Assembly: GCF_002078175.1 (NCBI RefSeq)
Contig: NZ_MWFK01000001.1
Span: 2,790,001 to 2,854,000 of the forward strand
Direction of reading: 5' to 3'
Origin: Streptomyces sp. M41(2017)
GTDB lineage: Bacteria > Actinomycetota > Actinomycetes > Streptomycetales > Streptomycetaceae
Length of the DNA stretch: 64,000 nt
Shown: in pieces, positions 59,442 to 64,000 of the stretch
Numbering within the stretch: position 1 is the stretch's first letter
Layout: the number at the start of each line of letters is the position of its first letter
Translations under genes and position numbers: made by a program
The notes under the pieces: generated by a model
Told to the model about the DNA's origin: nothing
What the model saw: the letters and a program-made list of their open reading frames with translations, nothing else
Database searches by the model: none

Positions 59442-60277
59442 TGGGCCAGAAGGTTAACCCGCATGGGTTCCGGCTCGGCATCACCACGGACTTCAAGTCC
59501 CGCTGGTACGCCGACAAGCTGTACAAGGACTACGTCAAGGAAGACGTCGCCATCCGTCGGATGATGTCGTCCGGCATGGAGCGCGCCGGTATCTCGAAGG
59601 TTGAGATCGAGCGCACCCGTGACCGCGTGCGGGTGGACATCCACACCGCGCGTCCCGGCATCGTCATCGGCCGCCGTGGCGCCGAGGCCGACCGCATCCG
59701 CGGTGACCTCGAGAAGCTCACGGGCAAGCAGGTCCAGCTGAACATCCTCGAGGTCAAGAACCCCGAGACCGATGCTCAGCTGGTGGCCCAGGCCGTTGCC
59801 GAGCAGCTGTCCTCCCGCGTTTCCTTCCGTCGCGCCATGCGTAAGAGCATGCAGGGCACGATGAAGGCCGGCGCCAAGGGCATCAAGATCCAGTGCGGCG
59901 GCCGCCTCGGTGGCGCCGAGATGTCCCGCTCGGAGTTCTACCGCGAGGGCCGTGTGCCCCTGCACACGCTCCGCGCGAACGTCGACTACGGCTTCTTCGA
60001 GGCCAAGACGACCTTCGGCCGTATCGGTGTGAAGGTCTGGATCTACAAGGGCGACGTCAAGAACATCGCCGAGGTCCGCGCCGAGAACGCTGCTGCCCGC
60101 GCCGGCAACCGCCCGGCCCGTGGTGGCGGCAACGACCGCCCGGCCGGCCGTGGTGGCCGCGGTGGCGAGCGTGGCGGTCGCGGTCGTAAGCCGCAGCAGG
60201 CTCCCGCCGCCGAGGCCCCCAAGGCCGAGGCTCCGGCGGCTGCCGCTCCGGCTGAGAGCACCGGAACGGAGGCCTGA
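59441..60277 (+). CDS. rpsC: 30S ribosomal protein S3
   Basis: A 278-residue S3 with KH domain ([20 protein letters not shown]) and the [20 protein letters not shown] signature. The C-terminal ~60 residues are a Gly/Arg then Ala/Glu-rich tail ([20 protein letters not shown]), a Streptomyces feature. S3 has mRNA helicase function at the entry channel. Confidence 0.98.
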   Translation: MGQKVNPHGFRLGITTDFKSRWYADKLYKDYVKEDVAIRRMMSSGMERAGISKVEIERTRDRVRVDIHTARPGIVIGRRGAEADRIRGDLEKLTGKQVQLNILEVKNPETDAQLVAQAVAEQLSSRVSFRRAMRKSMQGTMKAGAKGIKIQCGGRLGGAEMSRSEFYREGRVPLHTLRANVDYGFFEAKTTFGRIGVKVWIYKGDVKNIAEVRAENAAARAGNRPARGGGNDRPAGRGGRGGERGGRGRKPQQAPAAEAPKAEAPAAAAPAESTGTEA

Positions 60278-60282
60278 CCGAC

Positions 60283-60702
60283 ATGCTGATCCCCCGTAGG
60301 GTCAAGCACCGCAAGCAGCACCACCCGAAGCGCCGTGGTCAGGCCAAGGGCGGTACGCAGGTTTCGTTCGGCGAGTACGGCATTCAGGCCCTCACGCCGG
60401 CGTACGTGACGAACCGTCAGATCGAGGCCGCTCGTATCGCGATGACCCGCCACATCAAGCGTGGCGGCAAGGTCTGGATCAACATCTACCCGGACCGCCC
60501 GCTCACGAAGAAGCCTGCCGAGACCCGCATGGGTTCCGGTAAGGGTTCGCCCGAGTGGTGGATCGCGAACGTGCACCCGGGCCGGGTCATGTTCGAACTG
60601 TCCTACCCCAACGAGAAGATCGCCCGTGAGGCCCTCACTCGCGCAGCCCACAAGCTGCCGATGAAGTGCCGGATCGTCAAGCGCGAGGCAGGTGAAGCGT
60701 GA
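60283..60702 (+). CDS. rplP: 50S ribosomal protein L16
   Basis: A 139-residue L16 ([59 protein letters not shown]) located near the A site. Its TGA overlaps the ATG/GTG of rpmC, indicating coupled translation. Confidence 0.98.
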   Translation: MLIPRRVKHRKQHHPKRRGQAKGGTQVSFGEYGIQALTPAYVTNRQIEAARIAMTRHIKRGGKVWINIYPDRPLTKKPAETRMGSGKGSPEWWIANVHPGRVMFELSYPNEKIAREALTRAAHKLPMKCRIVKREAGEA

Positions 60703-60926
60703 TGTCGGCCGGTACCAAGGCGTCCGAGCTGCGCGAACTGGGTGACGAGGAGCTTCTCGCGAAGCTCCGCGAAGCCAAGGAAGAGCTGTTCAACCTCCGC
60801 TTCCAGGCGGCGACCGGTCAGCTCGAGAACCACGGTCGGCTCAAGGCCGTCCGTAAGGACATCGCGCGGATCTACACCCTGATGCGTGAGCGCGAGCTGG
60901 GCATCGAGACGGTGGAGAGCGCCTGA
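60702..60926 (+). CDS. rpmC: 50S ribosomal protein L29
   Basis: A 74-residue L29 ([40 protein letters not shown]), beside L23 at the tunnel exit. ATG 60702 is used; GTG 60699, one codon earlier, is possible. Its stop overlaps the rpsQ start. Confidence 0.96.
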   Translation: MSAGTKASELRELGDEELLAKLREAKEELFNLRFQAATGQLENHGRLKAVRKDIARIYTLMRERELGIETVESA

Positions 60927-61210
60927 TGACTGAGAGCAACGTGACCGAGCAGAAGACCGACCGCGGTTTCCGCAAGACCCGTGAGGGTCTGGTCGTCAGC
61001 GACAAGATGGACAAGACCGTCGTCGTCGCTGTCGAGGACCGCGTGAAGCACGCCCTGTACGGCAAGGTCATCCGCCGTACGAGCAAGCTCAAGGCCCACG
61101 ACGAGCAGAACGCCGCAGGCGTCGGCGACCGCGTCCTCCTCATGGAGACCCGGCCGCTGTCCTCGACGAAGCGCTGGCGCATCGTCGAGATCCTCGAGAA
61201 GGCCAAGTAA
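60926..61210 (+). CDS. rpsQ: 30S ribosomal protein S17
   Basis: A 94-residue S17 ([59 protein letters not shown]) that binds 16S helix 11. It is the last gene of the S10 part; two hairpins separate it from rplN. Confidence 0.98.
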   Translation: MTESNVTEQKTDRGFRKTREGLVVSDKMDKTVVVAVEDRVKHALYGKVIRRTSKLKAHDEQNAAGVGDRVLLMETRPLSSTKRWRIVEILEKAK

Positions 61211-61212
61211 TT

Positions 61213-61234
61213 ACCTGAGGGGTATCCCTCAGGT
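61213..61234 (+). terminator. Hairpin between rpsQ and rplN (1)
   Basis: Arms ACCTGAGGG and CCCTCAGGT (9 bp) around GTAT, directly after the rpsQ stop codon, followed by TGGTTCC. It is a weak terminator candidate or processing site. Confidence 0.6.
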
Positions 61235-61249
61235 TGGTTCCGCCAGGCT

Positions 61250-61285
61250 CGGGGCGGGGTCGCCGTAAAGGCCGACCCCGCCCCG
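61250..61285 (+). terminator. Hairpin between rpsQ and rplN (2)
   Basis: A 13-bp stem CGGGGCGGGGTCG with its complement around a 10-nt loop and no T tract. Together with the first hairpin it marks the S10/spc boundary and may attenuate or protect transcripts. Confidence 0.6.
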
Positions 61286-61313
61286 GGAACCGGCAGACAA
61301 TCAGGAGATAGAC

Positions 61314-61682
61314 GTGATCCAGCAGGAGTCGCGACTGCGTGTCGCCGACAACACTGGTGCGAAGGAAATCCTTTGCATCCGTGTGCTCGGTGGCTCCGGT
61401 CGCCGCTACGCGGGCATCGGTGACGTCATCGTCGCCACCGTCAAGGACGCGATCCCCGGCGGCAATGTGAAGAAGGGTGACGTCATCAAGGCGGTCATCG
61501 TTCGCACCGTCAAGGAGCGCCGCCGTCCGGACGGCTCGTACATCCGTTTCGACGAGAACGCCGCCGTCATTCTGAAGAACGACGGCGACCCTCGCGGCAC
61601 CCGTATCTTCGGCCCGGTGGGCCGTGAGCTGCGCGAGAAGAAGTTCATGAAGATCATCTCGCTCGCGCCGGAGGTGCTGTAA
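61314..61682 (+). CDS. rplN: 50S ribosomal protein L14
   Basis: A 122-residue L14 ([40 protein letters not shown]) at the subunit interface, a binding site for RsfS. GTG 61314 follows AGGAG. First gene of the spc segment; rplX starts 2 bp after its stop codon. Confidence 0.98.
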   Translation: MIQQESRLRVADNTGAKEILCIRVLGGSGRRYAGIGDVIVATVKDAIPGGNVKKGDVIKAVIVRTVKERRRPDGSYIRFDENAAVILKNDGDPRGTRIFGPVGRELREKKFMKIISLAPEVL

Positions 61683-61684
61683 GC

Positions 61685-62008
61685 ATGAAGATCAAGAAGG
61701 GCGACCTGGTTCAGGTCATCACCGGTAAGGACAAGGGCAAGCAGGGCAAGGTCATTGCCGCTTACCCGCGCGACGAGCGCGTCCTGGTCGAGGGTGTCAA
61801 CCGGGTCAAGAAGCACACGAAGGCCGGCCCGACCGCCAAGGGTTCGCAGGCTGGTGGCATCGTCACGACCGAGGCGCCCGTCCACGTCTCCAACGTCCAG
61901 CTGGTCGTTGAGAAGGACGGCGACAAGGTCGTCACGCGCGTCGGTTACCGCTTCGACGACGAGGGCAACAAGATCCGCGTTGCCAAGCGGACGGGTGAGG
62001 ACATCTGA
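61685..62008 (+). CDS. rplX: 50S ribosomal protein L24
   Basis: A 107-residue L24 with the KOW motif [20 protein letters not shown] and [18 protein letters not shown]. It is an early assembly initiator protein. It overlaps rplE by one base. Confidence 0.98.
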   Translation: MKIKKGDLVQVITGKDKGKQGKVIAAYPRDERVLVEGVNRVKKHTKAGPTAKGSQAGGIVTTEAPVHVSNVQLVVEKDGDKVVTRVGYRFDDEGNKIRVAKRTGEDI

Positions 62009-62565
62009 TGGCTACCACCACCACTCCGCGTCTCAAGACGAAGTACCGCGAGGAGATCGCGGGCAAGCTGCAGGACGAGTTCTCCTACGAGAACGTCATG
62101 CAGACCCCGGGTCTCGTCAAGATCGTGGTCAACATGGGTGTCGGCGACGCCGCCCGTGACTCGAAGCTCATGGACGGTGCCGTCCGTGACCTGACCACCA
62201 TCACCGGTCAGAAGCCGGCCATCACCAAGGCCCGGAAGTCCATCGCGCAGTTCAAGCTGCGCGAGGGTCAGCCGATCGGTGCGCACGTCACCCTCCGTGG
62301 CGACCGCATGTGGGAGTTCCTGGACCGCACCCTGTCGCTCGCGCTTCCGCGCATCCGCGACTTCCGTGGTCTGTCCCCCAAGCAGTTCGACGGCCGTGGC
62401 AACTACACCTTCGGTCTCACGGAGCAGGTCATGTTCCACGAGATCGACCAGGACAAGATCGACCGCGTCCGGGGTATGGACATCACCGTGGTCACCACGG
62501 CGACCAACGACGCTGAGGGCCGTGCCCTTCTCCGTCACCTCGGCTTCCCCTTCAAGGAGGCGTAA
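62008..62565 (+). CDS. rplE: 50S ribosomal protein L5
   Basis: A 185-residue L5 ([60 protein letters not shown]), which binds 5S rRNA in the central protuberance. It is followed by rpsN after 5 bp. Confidence 0.98.
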   Translation: MATTTTPRLKTKYREEIAGKLQDEFSYENVMQTPGLVKIVVNMGVGDAARDSKLMDGAVRDLTTITGQKPAITKARKSIAQFKLREGQPIGAHVTLRGDRMWEFLDRTLSLALPRIRDFRGLSPKQFDGRGNYTFGLTEQVMFHEIDQDKIDRVRGMDITVVTTATNDAEGRALLRHLGFPFKEA

Positions 62566-62570
62566 GCGAG

Positions 62571-62756
62571 ATGGCGAAGAAGGCTCTGATTGCCAAGGCT
62601 GCTCGTAAGCCCAAGTTCGGTGTGCGTGGCTACACGCGCTGCCAGCGCTGCGGTCGTCCGCACTCCGTGTACCGCAAGTTCGGCCTGTGCCGCGTCTGCC
62701 TTCGTGAGATGGCTCACCGTGGCGAGCTGCCGGGCGTGACCAAGAGCTCCTGGTAG
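62571..62756 (+). CDS. rpsN: 30S ribosomal protein S14, zinc-binding type Z
   Basis: A 61-residue S14 with four zinc ligands C24, C27, C40 and C43 ([20 protein letters not shown]). This is the primary Zn form (also called rpsZ); a Zn-free paralogue usually occurs elsewhere under Zur control. It is 5 bp after rplE and followed by a 210-bp gap before rpsH. Confidence 0.97.
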   Translation: MAKKALIAKAARKPKFGVRGYTRCQRCGRPHSVYRKFGLCRVCLREMAHRGELPGVTKSSW

Positions 62757-62966
62757 TCCCCCCAACAAGGGATTCCAGGGCTCTCGGTAAGTAAAGGGCT
62801 CTGTCAGGTGCCCACCCCTCCATGCCTTAGGCTAGGAGGGTTGGGCGCCTGACGCCCGTACGACTTACTACGCCGTAGGTCCCCGCACCGCACCCGTCCC
62901 GCCACTGAGTGGGGAGAGGGATGGCGCATACAGGAAACCCCGGCGAGAGAGGCCGAAGGCCAATTC

Positions 62967-63365
62967 ATGACCATGACTGATCCCATCGCAGACATGCTTA
63001 CTCGTCTGCGTAACGCGAACTCGGCGTACCACGACGATGTCGCGATGCCGCACAGCAAGATCAAGTCGCACATCGCAGAGATCCTCCAGCAGGAGGGCTT
63101 CATCACCGGCTGGAAGGTCGAGGACGCCGAGGTCGGCAAGAAGCTCGTCCTCGAGCTGAAGTTCGGCCCGAACCGTGAGCGCTCCATTGCGGGCATCAAG
63201 CGGATCTCGAAGCCTGGTCTGCGTGTGTACGCGAAGTCCACCTCCCTGCCCAAGGTGCTCGGTGGCCTCGGCGTGGCGATCATCTCCACGTCGCACGGTC
63301 TCCTCACTGGACAGCAGGCCGGCAAGAAGGGCGTAGGCGGAGAAGTTCTCGCCTACGTCTGGTAG
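62967..63365 (+). CDS. rpsH: 30S ribosomal protein S8
   Basis: A 132-residue S8 ([60 protein letters not shown]) that binds the central 16S domain and, in E. coli, represses spc operon translation. The 210-nt upstream gap after rpsN is unusual within the operon and could carry a promoter or the S8 control site. A GGGCG-CCTGA-CGCCC hairpin is visible near 62842-62856. Confidence 0.97.
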   Translation: MTMTDPIADMLTRLRNANSAYHDDVAMPHSKIKSHIAEILQQEGFITGWKVEDAEVGKKLVLELKFGPNRERSIAGIKRISKPGLRVYAKSTSLPKVLGGLGVAIISTSHGLLTGQQAGKKGVGGEVLAYVW

Positions 63366-63389
63366 CGGAAGGGAACGGAGGAAACAGCT

Positions 63390-63929
63390 ATGTCGCGTAT
63401 TGGCAAGCTCCCCATCACGGTTCCCGCCGGCGTGGACGTCACCATCGACGGCCGTACGGTCCAGGTGAAGGGCCCCAAGGGCGCCCTCTCCCACACCGTC
63501 GCGGCGCCGATCGAGGTCGCCAAGGGTGAGGACGGCATTCTCAATGTCACCCGCCCGAACGACGAGCGTCAGAACAAGGCCCTCCACGGCCTGTCCCGCA
63601 CGCTGGTGGCGAACATGATCACCGGCGTGACCACGGGTTACGTGAAGAAGCTCGAAATCAGCGGTGTCGGTTACCGCGTCCTGGCGAAGGGCTCCAACCT
63701 GGAGTTCTCGCTCGGCTACAGCCACTCGATCACGGTCGAGGCGCCCGAGGGCATCTCGTTCAAGGTCGAGAACCCGACGCACTTCTCGGTCGAGGGCATC
63801 GACAAGCAGAAGGTCGGAGAGGTTGCGGCCAACATCCGCAAGCTGCGGAAGCCCGACCCGTACAAGGCCAAGGGTGTCAAGTACGAAGGCGAAGTCATCC
63901 GCCGCAAGGTCGGAAAGGCGGGTAAGTAA
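63390..63929 (+). CDS. rplF: 50S ribosomal protein L6
   Basis: A 179-residue L6 ([60 protein letters not shown]) near the sarcin-ricin loop. It is 24 bp after rpsH and 3 bp before rplR. Confidence 0.98.
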   Translation: MSRIGKLPITVPAGVDVTIDGRTVQVKGPKGALSHTVAAPIEVAKGEDGILNVTRPNDERQNKALHGLSRTLVANMITGVTTGYVKKLEISGVGYRVLAKGSNLEFSLGYSHSITVEAPEGISFKVENPTHFSVEGIDKQKVGEVAANIRKLRKPDPYKAKGVKYEGEVIRRKVGKAGK

Positions 63930-63932
63930 GCC

Positions 63933-64000
63933 ATGGCATACGGTGTCAAGATTGCTAAGGGCGACGCTTACAAGCGTGCTGCCATCAAGCGTCGTCACAT
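63933..64000 (+). CDS. rplR: 50S ribosomal protein L18 (5' end only)
   Basis: ATG 63933 opens a frame reading MAYGVKIAKGDAYKRAAIKR up to the window edge, which matches the N-terminus of Streptomyces L18, a 5S rRNA-binding protein. Position after rplF is as expected for the spc operon. The gene is cut by the window end. Confidence 0.92.
   Translation, partial: MAYGVKIAKGDAYKRAAIKRRH

Overview
The window is a high-GC actinobacterial chromosome segment, almost certainly from a Streptomyces. The gene order tRNA-Thr, tRNA-Met, rpmG, two MaoC-like dehydratases, murB, adenosine deaminase, aminotransferase, tRNA-Trp, secE, nusG, rplK, rplA, lipoproteins, rplJ, rplL, rpoB, rpoC, rpsL, rpsG, fusA, tuf, then the S10/spc operon is the conserved Streptomyces layout. 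RpoB also matches S. coelicolor residue numbering (S433, H437, S442) when read from a TTG start.

Region 1 to about 9.0 kb is accessory DNA. It ends in the 3' half of a tRNA-Tyr gene (8969-9019) followed by a strong terminator. The 5' half of the tRNA does not match, which is the signature of the distal attachment site of an element integrated in tRNA-Tyr. This is the type of site used by SLP1 of S. coelicolor, at the same chromosomal neighbourhood. The arm holds an XRE regulator, a Nudix hydrolase, an HD-domain protein and a double-winged-helix GntR regulator, which are typical actinobacterial integrative-element genes. It also holds two defence-like cargoes: a low-GC PD-(D/E)XK nuclease fused to an unknown region, and a Trypco2 plus trypsin-NTPase-TPR conflict system whose sensor carries eight near-identical 46-residue repeats.

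Region 9.0 to 23 kb is core chromosome with scattered genes: a small CxxC protein, two NAD(P)-binding proteins, a lipoprotein, a cytosine-deaminase-like amidohydrolase, tRNAs, rpmG, the HadAB-like pair, a TetR/DHA2 exporter pair with matching operators, MurB, a second TetR divergent from an oxidoreductase with two palindromic operators, adenosine deaminase and an aminotransferase.

Region 23 to 42.6 kb is the information-processing core: protein export (secE), transcription (nusG, rpoB, rpoC), ribosomal stalk and L1/L11, and the str operon with EF-G and EF-Tu. Promoters, an L10-type leader and intrinsic terminators are visible.

Region 42.6 to 55.3 kb is a variable interval: a cytochrome P450, a Uma2-like nuclease, a DNA-binding protein, an XRE/DUF397 pair, a large Rhs polymorphic toxin with a C-terminal nuclease-like domain and SUKH-like immunity protein, and orphan immunity-like genes, one of them with a decayed duplicate.

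Region 55.4 to 64 kb is the S10/spc ribosomal protein operon, running from rpsJ to the truncated rplR. The leaders of rpsL and rpsJ share an identical 25-nt hairpin element and a second short motif, which suggests coordinated control of the two operons.
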